Positions 43,866 to 53,135 of a stretch of DNA of 64,000 bases are shown here, piece after piece (within the stretch, counting starts at the first letter, position 1; each line of letters opens with the position of its first letter). The DNA is from JAJRAG01 sp050010535 (GTDB taxonomy: Archaea > Thermoplasmatota > Thermoplasmata > Methanomassiliicoccales > JACIVX01): NCBI GenBank assembly GCA_050010535.1, contig JBEKKT010000007.1:1-64000 (forward strand), given 5' to 3'. The position numbers and the translations under genes are program-made. The notes below the pieces were generated by a model. That model was not told the origin of the DNA and did not search any database. It saw only the letters and a list, made by a program, of their open reading frames with translations.

Positions 43866-44059
43866 ACCAGTGAGGAACAGGCGGCGTCTATCGTTTGGAT
43901 GATCATAGGTGCCGCTCCATTTCTTGCGCCGATTGTTCTGCATGGACTCATGCCGCCGCTGGTGTCAAGTGCCGGTGCAGCAAGTGAGTGCCATCTACGA
44001 GCCAGATCGATATCGGGATGTTGGGAACAATCAAATACTCTCAACCGGATTTGTTTGCG

Positions 44060-44848
44060 ATGCCTCCCGTTCTCGAGCCTTTGACCTATGAGGAAGTCAC
44101 CGAGGTTTATCGAAAGGAGCAGAAAACGAAGAACGTGACGGAAATCCGCAAAGACTTCTATCCTGCTCTGAGGGATCTTCTTGACCGGCTCAGAACAGAG
44201 AACGAGAGAGAGATGTCCGCGGACAAGTACTCCGCGAAATCGAACCTGCTTAGCAATCAGATGAAGAAGATATCGGATAAAGCGATTCAGATCTTTGACT
44301 TCAGGGCGGAGAAGATAATGCTCTCCGCACTGCGGGCGGCCGGCGGGGCGAAGGTCGAGGTTGACAGGCTGACCGAGGAGGAGAAGATGCTGTTCGACAG
44401 CGTGATGTCGTCGGTCCAGGAGAGGCGCGCCCTCGTGCTCGAGTTCGAGAAGAAATCGAAAGAGGACGTCTCGCAGAGGCCTCAACAGGCTGAGAAACCA
44501 TCGGTTACTGTCACGTCGGGACTGCCGGCTCCGAAGCAGGAGACAGTTGAAGAGGATATTGGATTGGGTGAGGAGGTCGTCGTAGCGCTGCAGGATAAGG
44601 AGGCTCTTGAAGAGATCGACGAAGGAGTCGAGGAAGAGCCGTCGCCAGCTCCTGCTAGGAAGGACAGCCAGAAGCCAGTCGAGGAGTATCTCGTGCTGAG
44701 GATACTCGAGGACATACCGCCTTTCGCGGGCCCTGGCAGGGATTACCGACTCTCGAAGGAGGACGTCGTCACGTTGCCAATAGCGATAGCGAGGGCATTG
44801 ATCGGCAAGGGAAAGGCAGTTGAGCTCAGGCCAATGAGATTCTTCTAG
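44060..44848 (+). CDS. GINS replication complex subunit (Gins51/15 type)
   Basis: 262 residues. The N-terminal A-domain (LTYEEVTEVYRKEQKTKNVTEIRKDFYP) is followed by a helical region, a long Glu/Pro-rich linker and a C-terminal B-domain (LRILEDIPPFAGPGRDYRLS, VVTLPIAIARALIGKGKAVEL). This order is that of archaeal Gins51. It links MCM and GAN or primase at the fork. ATG 44060 is set by the family start and a TATA-like ATCAAATACTC 25 bases upstream. Confidence 0.85.
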   Translation: MPPVLEPLTYEEVTEVYRKEQKTKNVTEIRKDFYPALRDLLDRLRTENEREMSADKYSAKSNLLSNQMKKISDKAIQIFDFRAEKIMLSALRAAGGAKVEVDRLTEEEKMLFDSVMSSVQERRALVLEFEKKSKEDVSQRPQQAEKPSVTVTSGLPAPKQETVEEDIGLGEEVVVALQDKEALEEIDEGVEEEPSPAPARKDSQKPVEEYLVLRILEDIPPFAGPGRDYRLSKEDVVTLPIAIARALIGKGKAVELRPMRFF

Positions 44849-45618
44849 CGAACCGAGATGCTTCTGGTGTCCCCCAGCCATGTGAGACAGTCGATTTCGT
44901 CCTTGCGGCATCCGCCAGCTTTCAAAACAGTTTCGCAGGCGAGCTCCGGTCGGTTGTTCTCCCTGCTCAGATGGGCGAGGAATACCTTCCTGTCGGGGTC
45001 GTGGGTCGCCTTCAACGCCTTCGCGCAGTCGGCATTCGAGAGGTGTCCTCTCCTCCCCCTGATTGCCTTCTTTAGGAATTCGGGATATGGTCCGCTGAGT
45101 AGCATCCTCAGGTCGTGGTTCGCCTCAAGCACCGCGAGGTCGGAACCGGCGAGAGCGGCAAGAATCGGCTCCGTGACGATGCCAAGATCCGTTGCAAAAA
45201 GGCACCGCTTCTCGCATGTGGAAATTAGGAATGCATTAGGTTGTGCAGCGTCGTGCGAGGTCGGCAATGGCATGATTCCGAGATCTCCTATCTTGAAAGC
45301 GCGAGAAGTCTCGAAGACAATCGGATTCTGAAGGGGACCGATTTCTGATCGGACAAGGGTCGCGTTGTTGCCTGCGACGGGCACTTGGTGCCTTCTAGAG
45401 AATATGCCAGCCCCGATCGAATGATCGCGATGTTCATGAGTGAGCAGTATTGCGGCGAGCTTCGACGGTTCAACGCCGACTTCGTCCAACTTCCTCTCGA
45501 TCTGACTTCCGCTCAGCCCCGCGTCGATCATTATGTTCGTTTCACTACTCTGAATGACGGCGCAGTTGCCATCGCTTCCGCTTGCGAGGATGTGGACCTC
45601 TAGACTCTTCCTCCCCAT
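44845..45618 (-). CDS. Metallo-beta-lactamase fold hydrolase (YycJ-like)
   Basis: 257 residues. VHILASGSDGNCAVIQ, MIDAGLSGSQIERKL and LLTHEHRDHSIGAG (the HxHxDH zinc motif) open the fold. Later TSHDAAQPNAFLIST and FLAHLSRENN carry further His ligands. Relatives include nucleases and phosphodiesterases of the YycJ/WalJ type. ATG 45618 fits the family; the frame is open to 45684. It is convergent with the GINS gene, overlapping four bases. Confidence 0.87.
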   Translation of the reverse strand: MGRKSLEVHILASGSDGNCAVIQSSETNIMIDAGLSGSQIERKLDEVGVEPSKLAAILLTHEHRDHSIGAGIFSRRHQVPVAGNNATLVRSEIGPLQNPIVFETSRAFKIGDLGIMPLPTSHDAAQPNAFLISTCEKRCLFATDLGIVTEPILAALAGSDLAVLEANHDLRMLLSGPYPEFLKKAIRGRRGHLSNADCAKALKATHDPDRKVFLAHLSRENNRPELACETVLKAGGCRKDEIDCLTWLGDTRSISVR

Positions 45619-45709
45619 GAGCGCATCCCACAAAGTGAACGGAGTCGCAAGAGAAAAACCTAGCGATGAATCAGATCGGATCATACGCTCGATGAGTATA
45701 GGACGGGGT

Positions 45710-46201
45710 TCAAACCTTTGAGAACTTATCTCTATAGAGCGCCCAGATTATGTCCCCTTTCGTGACAATGCCGACGATCTTGTCGTGCTCGATGACTGGG
45801 ACTCTGTTTACATCCTTCTTGATCATAGTGTCGATAGCCTCCATGACGCTTGTGTCCGGCGACACGATGAGGACGTCCTTCGTCATGATATCCTTGACCT
45901 TCTTGTCAGATATATCCCTATAGACACTAGCGAGCTTCTCGTCCTTGAGGATGTCCTCGAAGGGGACGCTTAGGAACGAGGTAGCTGGCTCCTTTCGGCG
46001 GATTTCCTCCTGCAGCGTTTTGACGAAGCTCAGAATGTCGGTCTCGCTCAAGACTCCTTCAAGATTCCCACGGTCGTCTACGACTGGGGCCCCCGAGATG
46101 CCATTTACCGCGAAAGTGATGGTGGCGTCGTGCAGCGTCGAAGAATCCTCTACCGTGACAACTGTTGTCGTCATAACGTCCCGGACTCGGAGGTCGGCCA
46201 T
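45710..46201 (-). CDS. CBS-domain pair protein
   Basis: 163 residues made of two CBS motifs (VRDVMTTTVVTVEDSSTLHDA and VKDIMTKDVLIVSPDTSVMEA) with a linker helix. Such pairs bind adenine nucleotides or SAM and regulate enzymes or transporters. ATG 46201 is set by a TATA 26 bases upstream. Confidence 0.87.
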   Translation of the reverse strand: MADLRVRDVMTTTVVTVEDSSTLHDATITFAVNGISGAPVVDDRGNLEGVLSETDILSFVKTLQEEIRRKEPATSFLSVPFEDILKDEKLASVYRDISDKKVKDIMTKDVLIVSPDTSVMEAIDTMIKKDVNRVPVIEHDKIVGIVTKGDIIWALYRDKFSKV

Positions 46202-46220
46202 GTGATTCCGATTGAGCGGA

Positions 46221-46233
46221 ACGATATAAATGC
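46221..46233 (-). promoter_or_regulatory. TATA box for the CBS protein
   Basis: Reverse strand GCATTTATATCGT, centred about 26 bases before ATG 46201; leaderless. Confidence 0.6.
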
Positions 46234-46401
46234 TTTTCCCGGTATCCCTGTCGCACTTCAATTGAAGAGTCCATTCAACTGACGAGATGCGGGAACTTAC
46301 TCAATTGCTTCCCCTTGAAGTGGGATTTGCCAGATGCATCAGAATAGGGCCGAGATCGACTTCGATATCTTTATTTACAATGACCCTATATGCCCCGCTC
46401 A

Positions 46402-46498
46402 GGGCCCGTAGCTCAGCTAGGTAGAGCAATCGGCTCTTAACCGATGGGTCGAGGGTTCGAAAGGTTCTCCACAGAATCCGAACATCCCTCCGGGCCCG
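46402..46498 (+). tRNA. tRNA-Lys (CTT) with an apparent T-loop intron
   Basis: Acceptor arms GGGCCCG (46402-46408) and CGGGCCC (46491-46497) pair perfectly. D-stem GCTC/GAGC; anticodon stem ATCGG/CCGAT with loop CTCTTAA, anticodon CTT at 46436-46438; T-stem GAGGG/CCCTC. The T-loop TTCGAAT is split by 23 extra bases after TTCGA. With these removed, a standard 74-base tRNA with discriminator G remains. CCA is not encoded. A TATA-like TTTATTTACAA lies about 30 bases upstream. A GPN GTPase gene starts 22 bases downstream. Confidence 0.88.
46461..46483 (+). other. 23-base presumed intron in tRNA-Lys T-loop (position 58/59)
   Basis: The insert can fold: GGTTCT (46463-46468) pairs with AGAATC (46473-46478) around loop CCAC, and exon GTTC (46455-46458) pairs with GAAC (46480-46483), giving a bulge-helix-like shape that a splicing endonuclease could cut. 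Exact ends are uncertain by a base because of repeated A. Confidence 0.65.
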
Positions 46499-46519
46499 CT
46501 CTCCCTTGGGGGGCTGCCT

Positions 46520-47284
46520 TTGAGGAACATCTACTTCATCGGGACGGCGGGAAGCGGTAAGAGTTCTCTTGTCCATGCATTCCGAGAGTGGATGGCGATT
46601 AACGGTCTCGACAGCGTGACGCTTAACCTTGACCCGGGAGCGGAGGCGATTCCTTATATCCCGGACATCGACATCCGAGACTGGGTCCGTCTGGACGACG
46701 TCATGAGCGAATACGCCTTGGGACCGAACGGAGCTCAGATCGTTTGCTCCGACATGATAGCCCTGAACACCAAAGAGGTCGTCTCGACGGTTGACACGTT
46801 CAAATCGAACTACTTGCTCATCGACACTCCTGGTCAGATGGAACTGTTCGCGTTCCGGCAGTCGAGCTCGGTCGTCGTCGAGGCGCTAGGAAGGGAGGAT
46901 TCGTTCCTCGTCTTCTTATCTGACCCGCAACTTTCCAAGACGCCCTCCGGATTCGTGTCGAACCTGATGCTTTGCGCCGTGACCCACTTTCGGTTCATGA
47001 TCCCCTTCTTGAACGTCTTGTCCAAGGCGGACATGCTGGACGAGGAGGAAACAGAGAAGGTCCTTGGCTGGTCGAGGGACCCCTACAGTCTCTATGATTC
47101 ACTGGGTCAGGAGCAGGGCACACCCCAAACCATCCTCAGCATTGAGCTGTTCAAGGCGATGGAGAACATCGGGATGTACAGGGAGCTTGTGCCGGTGTCA
47201 TCCGAGACTCCATCTGGAATGGAGGATATCTACAATACGATACAGCAGGTGTTCGAGGGCGGAGAGGATCTCAGTCCGGACTGA
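46520..47284 (+). CDS. GPN-loop GTPase
   Basis: 254 residues, TTG start at 46520. P-loop GTAGSGKSSLVHAF, the GPN signature in ALGPNGAQ near residue 74, DTPGQMELFAFR, and NVLSKADMLDEEE for guanine recognition. Archaeal homologues of Gpn1/Npa3 form homodimers; the eukaryotic ones help assemble RNA polymerase. Follows the tRNA-Lys directly. Confidence 0.92.
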   Translation: MRNIYFIGTAGSGKSSLVHAFREWMAINGLDSVTLNLDPGAEAIPYIPDIDIRDWVRLDDVMSEYALGPNGAQIVCSDMIALNTKEVVSTVDTFKSNYLLIDTPGQMELFAFRQSSSVVVEALGREDSFLVFLSDPQLSKTPSGFVSNLMLCAVTHFRFMIPFLNVLSKADMLDEEETEKVLGWSRDPYSLYDSLGQEQGTPQTILSIELFKAMENIGMYRELVPVSSETPSGMEDIYNTIQQVFEGGEDLSPD

Positions 47285-47626
47285 TCATCCTTCTTTCAGG
47301 CTGTGCCAATCCATAAAGTAGTCTTCGCACTCGCCCGTTATCATCTCGAACCTCGTCTTGATAGTCCCGTTCTCGAGAAAGATAAACGCCCTTCTTAACA
47401 TTGACTCGTAGGCTGCGATGTGCTTCCCCTCGAAAGTGGGTCTTATCTCGACGCACTTGATCAATCCGCACTCCTCCAGCGTTCTGATGCGTCTGTAGCA
47501 CGCTGCTATCGGGATGTTCATCTCTCTGCTGAGTTCGACTGCGGTCTTGGGATTGTCGAGGGTCGCCATTAGAATCTTCGCTGAGTATTCGTCCGTTATT
47601 ACCCTGGAAGCCTCGAGTGCTTTCAT
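47285..47626 (-). CDS. Winged-helix transcriptional regulator
   Basis: 113 residues. TDEYSAKILMATLDNPKTAVELSREMN leads into the helix-turn-helix IPIAACYRRIRTLEECGLI, with a wing and a C-terminal strand region. ArsR/Lrp-like archaeal type. It is convergent with the GPN gene. Target unknown. Confidence 0.8.
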   Translation of the reverse strand: MKALEASRVITDEYSAKILMATLDNPKTAVELSREMNIPIAACYRRIRTLEECGLIKCVEIRPTFEGKHIAAYESMLRRAFIFLENGTIKTRFEMITGECEDYFMDWHSLKEG

Positions 47627-47645
47627 TATGGTTTCCGATTCTGGT

Positions 47646-47660
47646 GGAGATATATAACAG
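47646..47660 (-). promoter_or_regulatory. TATA box for the winged-helix regulator
   Basis: Reverse strand CTGTTATATATCTCC, 20-34 bases before ATG 47626; leaderless. Confidence 0.6.
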
Positions 47661-47735
47661 ATGTCTCTTGAGTTCTAGAACTGATTATATCAACAGATAA
47701 AGGGTATTATGCTTCGAAATGGCTATTGACTGCTC

Positions 47736-47903
47736 GTGGGACGCAAGGTGTTGGTCTGCCCGGAGTGCGGTTCACCCGACCTCTACTACGAGGCTGGCCT
47801 TTTGACTGGCTACAAGTACCACTGCAAGCGCTGCGACTACATCGGAGCTTTCGTCATAGAAAAGGACATGGATGAAATTGAGGAGGAGCGCTCAGGCGAA
47901 CAT
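47736..47903 (+). CDS. Small zinc-ribbon protein (55 aa)
   Basis: GTG start. VLVCPECGSPDLYYEAG and YKYHCKRCDYIGAFVIEKD form a complete two-knuckle zinc ribbon as in many archaeal transcription- or translation-associated small proteins. Its end overlaps the 3-prime end of PAN by 12 bases on the other strand. Confidence 0.65.
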
Positions 47904-49109
47904 GACGCCTGACTCGACGACCTTCGTCTCCTCGGTCTCCAGCACCTTCACTACCGCCCTCTCGAAGTCGATCATGCAGACAGTGTCGCGGTTGTCCCTT
48001 ATAGCGAACATCCCCGCCTCGGTGCATATCGCCTTGATATCCGCGCCCGTGGAATCTTCGCACTTTGCTGCAAGCTCTGTCAGGTTGACAGTACCATCCA
48101 CATTCATTCTCTTCGCATGGATTTTGAATATCTCGAACCTCGCTTCGTAATTCGGCAACGGGATCGTGATGATCCTGTCGAATCTCCCCGGCCTCAGGAG
48201 CGCCTCGTCGAGTATGTCCGGCCTGTTCGTTGCCGCCACGATCTTAACATCGCCGATCGGGTTGAACCCGTCCATCTCAGAAAGCAGTTGCATCAGGGTT
48301 CTCTGGACCTCTCTGTCCCCGGATGTCGCCACCTCCAGCCTCTTGGCTCCGATCGAATCCAGTTCGTCTATGAACACGATGCTCGGCGCCTTCTCCCTGG
48401 CAAGCTCGAACAGCTCCCGTACCAGCCTTGCGCCTTCTCCGATGTACTTCTGAACGAGCTCGGACCCGACGAACCTGATGAATGCCGCACTCGTCTGATG
48501 GGCGACGGCCTTGGCAAGTAGGGTCTTCCCAGTTCCTGGAGGACCGACTAACAGTACCCCCTTCGGGGGCTCGATCCCGACCTTCTTGTAAAGGTCCGGT
48601 CTCAGCAATGGGTCCTCTACGGCCTCCCTGACCTCTCTTATCTGCTCATCCAACCCGCCTATCTCTCCGTAGCCGACCGCTGGCTTTTCGATGATCTCAG
48701 CGCCGATAACGATCGGGTCCAGCGACGGCGGAAGGACCCCCATGACAGCGAGGGTCTGCTTGTTCAGTGCCACGCGCGCGCCGACGACAAGGTCCTCCGG
48801 GGGCACGTATTCCGAAGTTCCCACGATGAAGTCCGGTCCAGTAGAGCTCTTGACGATGACCCTTCCATCTGCCAGCACGTCTTTGATGACGCCGATAATA
48901 AGAGGCGGAGACTTCAGCCGTTCCATTTCCGTTCTCATTCGTTTGAGTTCCTTCTGGAGACGGAAGAGCTCGCTTTCGATGTAGCGTTTCTCCCCCTCGA
49001 CCCTCCGCGCCTCCTCTAACAGCTCATTGTTTCGGCGCTCCAGCACCTCGATTTTCTCTTTCATCTCAGAGATGAACCCGTCCAGCTGTTGTTCCTTCAA
49101 CAGGGTCAC
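47892..49109 (-). CDS. pan: Proteasome-activating nucleotidase
   Basis: AAA+ hexamer that unfolds proteins for the 20S proteasome. 405 residues. An N-terminal coiled coil (about 15-65, EVLERRNNELLEEARRVEG) is followed by an OB domain and an AAA core: Walker A GPPGTGKTLLAKA, pore loop near FIRFVGSEL, Walker B IVFIDELDSI, arginine-finger region RPGRFDRII. The C-terminus is MFA instead of the usual HbYX ending such as LYR; Phe in place of Tyr may still dock weakly. Confidence 0.95.
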   Translation of the reverse strand: MTLLKEQQLDGFISEMKEKIEVLERRNNELLEEARRVEGEKRYIESELFRLQKELKRMRTEMERLKSPPLIIGVIKDVLADGRVIVKSSTGPDFIVGTSEYVPPEDLVVGARVALNKQTLAVMGVLPPSLDPIVIGAEIIEKPAVGYGEIGGLDEQIREVREAVEDPLLRPDLYKKVGIEPPKGVLLVGPPGTGKTLLAKAVAHQTSAAFIRFVGSELVQKYIGEGARLVRELFELAREKAPSIVFIDELDSIGAKRLEVATSGDREVQRTLMQLLSEMDGFNPIGDVKIVAATNRPDILDEALLRPGRFDRIITIPLPNYEARFEIFKIHAKRMNVDGTVNLTELAAKCEDSTGADIKAICTEAGMFAIRDNRDTVCMIDFERAVVKVLETEETKVVESGVMFA

Positions 49110-49306
49110 CTATCCTCCGCTAATATAAAGGCCAGGTCTATTTGACTCTTTCGCATTGAATAATCCTCTGGAAGAATCACTCTCGAGACTCTTTTCGAGA
49201 TGTCGTCATCAATAGTGTCGTTCTGACGGACACTGGGTCAGCTCTGAGAATCGGCATTCAGTCATGTTTAAATCAACCCACCTGCATTCAAGAAGACTGA
49301 TCTCAG

Positions 49307-49798
49307 ATGATCTGCGAGCTTTGTGGCAAGGAAACGGACCGCACGACGCCGATTCTGATCGAGGGCACGACGCTCAGGGTATGCAAGGAGTGCATGAAGT
49401 TCGGGGACGTTTCGAAGACTGGCAAGAAAGAAGTCGCAACGAGATCTGCGATTTTAGAACGTCTCGAACAGAGACAACGCAGGATGCGCCCAAAGAACGT
49501 CTACGTTGAAGAGGAGACATACGAGCTCGTGGCCGATTACCCCAAGCTCATCAAGGATGCGAGAGCGGCGAGGGACTGGAAGCAAGAGACATTGGCTGCA
49601 AAGATAAATGAGAGAAAGAGCGTTATCAACAAACTCGAAAGGGGAGACATCCGGCCTGATGAAGTTCTCGTGAAGAAGATCGAGAGGGAGCTCGGAATAG
49701 TCCTAAAGGAGAAGGTCCCGGTTATCAAGCCAGAGTCGAAGGCGACGGATGGCAAGAAAATGACCCTAGGCGACCTGATCAAGATGAAGAAGGAATGA
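49307..49798 (+). CDS. Multiprotein bridging factor 1 (aMBF1)
   Basis: 163 residues. N-terminal zinc ribbon (CELCGKETDRTTPILIEGT, VCKECMKFG), linker, then a Cro-type helix-turn-helix (DWKQETLAAKINERKSVINKLERGDIRPDE). In eukaryotes it bridges TBP and activators; archaeal versions associate with ribosomes and translation. A TATA-like CATGTTTAAATC lies at 49263-49274. Confidence 0.93.
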   Translation: MICELCGKETDRTTPILIEGTTLRVCKECMKFGDVSKTGKKEVATRSAILERLEQRQRRMRPKNVYVEEETYELVADYPKLIKDARAARDWKQETLAAKINERKSVINKLERGDIRPDEVLVKKIERELGIVLKEKVPVIKPESKATDGKKMTLGDLIKMKKE

Positions 49799-49800
49799 GG

Positions 49801-50277
49801 TCATCTACTCAGGACTTCGGTTCTGACGGCTTCCACGAGGTCGTCCGTTTCTGCCCCCACTTCTAGGGCCAGTGCCAGTGCGGCGACCTCAATGTCGACT
49901 TCAAGTAGTTCCTGTATTTTGTTGATCCGAGCGACGATTTCCCTCTTCTTCCACTTCGATGCCGCCGATATAACATCAAGAATTCTAGCAAAAAGAGAGA
50001 TATCCTCCGGTTCGTCTTGGATGGCCCTCTGGGTAGGCCTGTACGTCGCGGGGATGTCCATCCTCTTGTGGTCGAAGTTAGGTTTCACCAGGCCATCGGT
50101 CTTGAGCAGGAGACCTCGTTTGATTCCCAGCTCAAGGAGCTTCTGGGCCTCTTTCGGCGTGAACCAGCGGAAGTCCATGGAGGCCGAGAAAACGAGTTCC
50201 TTCTCTGTGAGGACGTTCTTCCCCTTCTTTCTGAACAGCAGCGCAAGGCAGGTCTCCAGTTCTCCCATTCTATTCAT
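49801..50277 (-). CDS. DUF2240 family protein
   Basis: 158 residues, archaeal-specific. LALLFRKKGKNVLTEKELVFSASMDFRWFTPKEAQKLLELG suggests a winged-helix-like domain; the C-terminal half is helical. Function unknown. It is convergent with aMBF1. Confidence 0.72.
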   Translation of the reverse strand: MNRMGELETCLALLFRKKGKNVLTEKELVFSASMDFRWFTPKEAQKLLELGIKRGLLLKTDGLVKPNFDHKRMDIPATYRPTQRAIQDEPEDISLFARILDVISAASKWKKREIVARINKIQELLEVDIEVAALALALEVGAETDDLVEAVRTEVLSR

Positions 50278-50430
50278 CCCACTATCCCCGAAAATCGATT
50301 CAGCACGACTTTCGGAGACGACAGCTACGGAGATACGTTGGTGACATAAAATTCCTTCTCATCCCAAAGACCCGCTCTGTGTCCTTGGGCCAAGCAACCC
50401 GGGGGGGAAAGGATGCAGAACGGTTTCGGA

Positions 50431-51114
50431 TCACTGGGGACTCTTCTTCCGGACCTTCTCAACCATGATATTGATGACGTCTTCGTACAAGGGGGAGACC
50501 TTCCAACTGTGCGACTTCACAGTCTCCTTCTTTCCGCCGAAGAATCCGGTCTTCATCTTCTTTTCCCCGAACACAACCTGCAACCAGTCGTCATCCTTCT
50601 TGACCTCGATATCAAGTATGTTCTCGAAAGCCATCATGAAAAGTGGGTGCTCACCCGCCTTGGCCAATTCCTCCACAGTTACCATCTTTCTCCTAAGCCG
50701 GTCGAAATCCCTCCGCAAAGTTGTTCTCTCTTCGTAGTCACTGGAGGCTTCGATCGCCTTTGACAATTCAGCAAGCTTCTTCGCGGCTTCGTCCTCGTAA
50801 CTGAGAATCGACCTCCTGCCGCTCACCAGGCCAACCTCAGTCAACGCGATGGCGAACTCGCAGGTTCTCAGTTCCCATCCAGACACAAGGACTTCTGAGT
50901 GATCCGGCCATGTGAAATCCTTGAATGCGGGCCAGGGAATCACCTTCTGAATCTTCTGTCCCGTTCTTTTGGCGTAGTCTGCACTGTAGATCTCTTCCAG
51001 ATTCGCCATCTCTTTCTTGCACATGTTGCAGACGCCGTTGTTCTCGATTTGGATTCTGGTTCCATTGAGCGCGAGCTCGCCTTCGGCCTTGCCGCATATG
51101 TTGCAGGTTTTCAT
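50431..51114 (-). CDS. Zinc-finger protein of unknown function
   Basis: 227 residues. N-terminal CNICGKAEGELAL and CNMCKKEM form a Cx2C-Cx2C zinc site. The middle is a helical region rich in Lys/Glu (AAKKLAELSKAIEASSDYEE), and the C-terminus is a strand-rich domain (DDDWLQVVFGEKKM). ATG 51114 is chosen, since the zinc motif starts right after it. No family recognised. Confidence 0.6.
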   Translation of the reverse strand: MKTCNICGKAEGELALNGTRIQIENNGVCNMCKKEMANLEEIYSADYAKRTGQKIQKVIPWPAFKDFTWPDHSEVLVSGWELRTCEFAIALTEVGLVSGRRSILSYEDEAAKKLAELSKAIEASSDYEERTTLRRDFDRLRRKMVTVEELAKAGEHPLFMMAFENILDIEVKKDDDWLQVVFGEKKMKTGFFGGKKETVKSHSWKVSPLYEDVINIMVEKVRKKSPQ

Positions 51115-51320
51115 TGGCAGTCCTCGGAGACTAACATGAATAATCGCAATGCGATTTAACATTTTGTGCTGGATTAGGCGTTGAAAAGGCCCCGCCCAAT
51201 AGCAGTGTTCCGATTCGAAGGTGGAAACCTGAGTCGACGGTTCCGGGTCGTGCGATGGGTCGCTCCATCAATCTGGGGTGTTGTCGATTCCCCTGGTCCG
51301 GCAGGAGCTACCGTGAGTTA

Positions 51321-51331
51321 CTCTTATATAG
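51321..51331 (+). promoter_or_regulatory. TATA box for the thermosome gene
   Basis: CTCTTATATAG, about 80 bases before the ATG. The leader carries a strong AAGGAGGT ribosome site at 51395-51402, as expected for a highly expressed gene. Confidence 0.55.
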
Positions 51332-51408
51332 AAGAACAAACATACAAACCGTACTAGCTTTCAATGCTAGGAGTGTAGTTTAGTTAACGACAAAGGAGGT
51401 ATAGCAAA

Positions 51409-53058
51409 ATGGCAATGGGAAATACACCTATACTGATTCTCAAGGAAGGCACCAAGAGGGACAGAGGTAAGGACGCACAGAACAACAACATCATGGCTGC
51501 AAGGGCCATCGCTGATTCTGTTCGAAGCACGCTTGGTCCGAGGGGAATGGACAAGATGTTGGTCGACAGCATGGGTGATGTCGTCATCACGAACGACGGT
51601 GTCACAATCCTGAAGGAGATGGATGTCGAACATCCTGCGGCGAAGATGCTCGTCGAGGTTGCCAAGACCCAGGACGAAGAGTGTGGTGACGGTACCACAA
51701 CGGCGGTCATTCTAGCGGGGGAATTGCTGAAGAAAGCGGTTGATCTGATTGACGCCAATGTTCACCCGACAATAATCAGTGGTGGCTACCGGCTCGCAGC
51801 CTCTAAGGCCACGGAGATACTCGAAGCAAACGCAATGCCGGTCGGAATCGCCGACAAGGAGACCCTGAGAAAGCTCGCCATGACCGCAATGATGAGCAAG
51901 GCAGTGAGTGGAGCTAGGGAGCACATGGCCGACTTATCGGTCGATGCGGTGACTACGGTTGCCGAGAAGATCGATGGAAAGATGACGGTCGATCTCGACA
52001 ACATCCAGGTCGTCAAAAAGCAGGGCGGATCGATGGATGACACTGAGATGATCAAGGGGATAATCATCGATAAGGAGCCAGTTCACCCGGCGATGCCGAA
52101 GAAGATCGAGAACGCGAAGATTGCGCTCGTCGACGCTGCGCTCGAGATAAAGAAGACTGAGATCGATGCGAAGATCGAGATAAGGGACCCGTCCCAACTG
52201 CAGGCATTCCTCAATGAAGAGGAGAACATGCTGCGAAACATGGTGGATAAGGTCAAGAAGTCTGGCGCGAACGTCATGTTCTGCCAGAAGGGAATAGACG
52301 ATCTCGCTCAGCATTTCCTGCAGAAGGAAGGAATCTACGCCGTGCGTAGGGTAAAGAAGTCCGACATGGAGAAGCTCTCCAAGGCCACTGGCGCGAACAT
52401 TGTCAGCAAGCTGACCGAGCTGGAGAAGGCGGATCTTGGGCAGGCGGAGCTCGTGGAGCTGCGCAGGTACCAGGAGGATGAGATGACCTTCGTTACTGGA
52501 TGCAAGAATCCGAAGGCGGTGTCGGTCCTGATCAGAGGCGGCACGGAGCACGTCGTGGACGAAATCGAGCGGTCGCTCGACGACGCCATGAGCGTGGTCG
52601 CTGTCGCGATCGAGGATGGCAAGATGATCACCGGTGGAGGTTCCACAGCTGTGGAGCTTGCCATGAGGCTGAGAGAGTATTCAGCCACGGTCGGTGGCAG
52701 GGAACAGATCGCAATTGACGCCTTTGCCAGCGCGATGGAAGTCGTTCCGACAGCGCTTGCCGAAAACGCAGGCCTCGATCCGATTGACATACTAATCGAT
52801 CTGAGAAAGGCACATAAGTCTGGCAAGGCCCACGCTGGAGTCAATGTCTACACCGGCAAGGTCGTGGATATGCTGAAGGAGAACGTCATCGAACCCTTCC
52901 GCGTTGGCAGGCAGGCCATACACTCCGCCACAGACGCTGCGGTCATGATCCTGAGGATCGACGATGTCATCGCGTCCAAGGGAGGAAGGCCTGGACCGGG
53001 TGGACCAGGCGGACCTGGCGGAATGGGCGGCGGCGAAGGCCTCGGAGACGAGGACTGA
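51409..53058 (+). CDS. Thermosome (group II chaperonin) subunit
   Basis: ATP-driven protein-folding chamber. 549 residues. LGPRGMDKMLVDSMGDVVITNDGVTILKEMD, DEECGDGTTTAVILAG and the late GGGSTAVELAMRLREY are hallmarks. The C-terminus is a Gly/Pro-rich tail typical of thermosomes. The same region also encodes the DnaK system, so the cell has both major chaperone types. Confidence 0.97.
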   Translation: MAMGNTPILILKEGTKRDRGKDAQNNNIMAARAIADSVRSTLGPRGMDKMLVDSMGDVVITNDGVTILKEMDVEHPAAKMLVEVAKTQDEECGDGTTTAVILAGELLKKAVDLIDANVHPTIISGGYRLAASKATEILEANAMPVGIADKETLRKLAMTAMMSKAVSGAREHMADLSVDAVTTVAEKIDGKMTVDLDNIQVVKKQGGSMDDTEMIKGIIIDKEPVHPAMPKKIENAKIALVDAALEIKKTEIDAKIEIRDPSQLQAFLNEEENMLRNMVDKVKKSGANVMFCQKGIDDLAQHFLQKEGIYAVRRVKKSDMEKLSKATGANIVSKLTELEKADLGQAELVELRRYQEDEMTFVTGCKNPKAVSVLIRGGTEHVVDEIERSLDDAMSVVAVAIEDGKMITGGGSTAVELAMRLREYSATVGGREQIAIDAFASAMEVVPTALAENAGLDPIDILIDLRKAHKSGKAHAGVNVYTGKVVDMLKENVIEPFRVGRQAIHSATDAAVMILRIDDVIASKGGRPGPGGPGGPGGMGGGEGLGDED

Positions 53059-53135
53059 AACTGATCGTGAATGAGGGAGGACACTCCCCGTAAACCTTTT
53101 CTATCAATCTTATTCTAGAAATGTCATGATAATCT

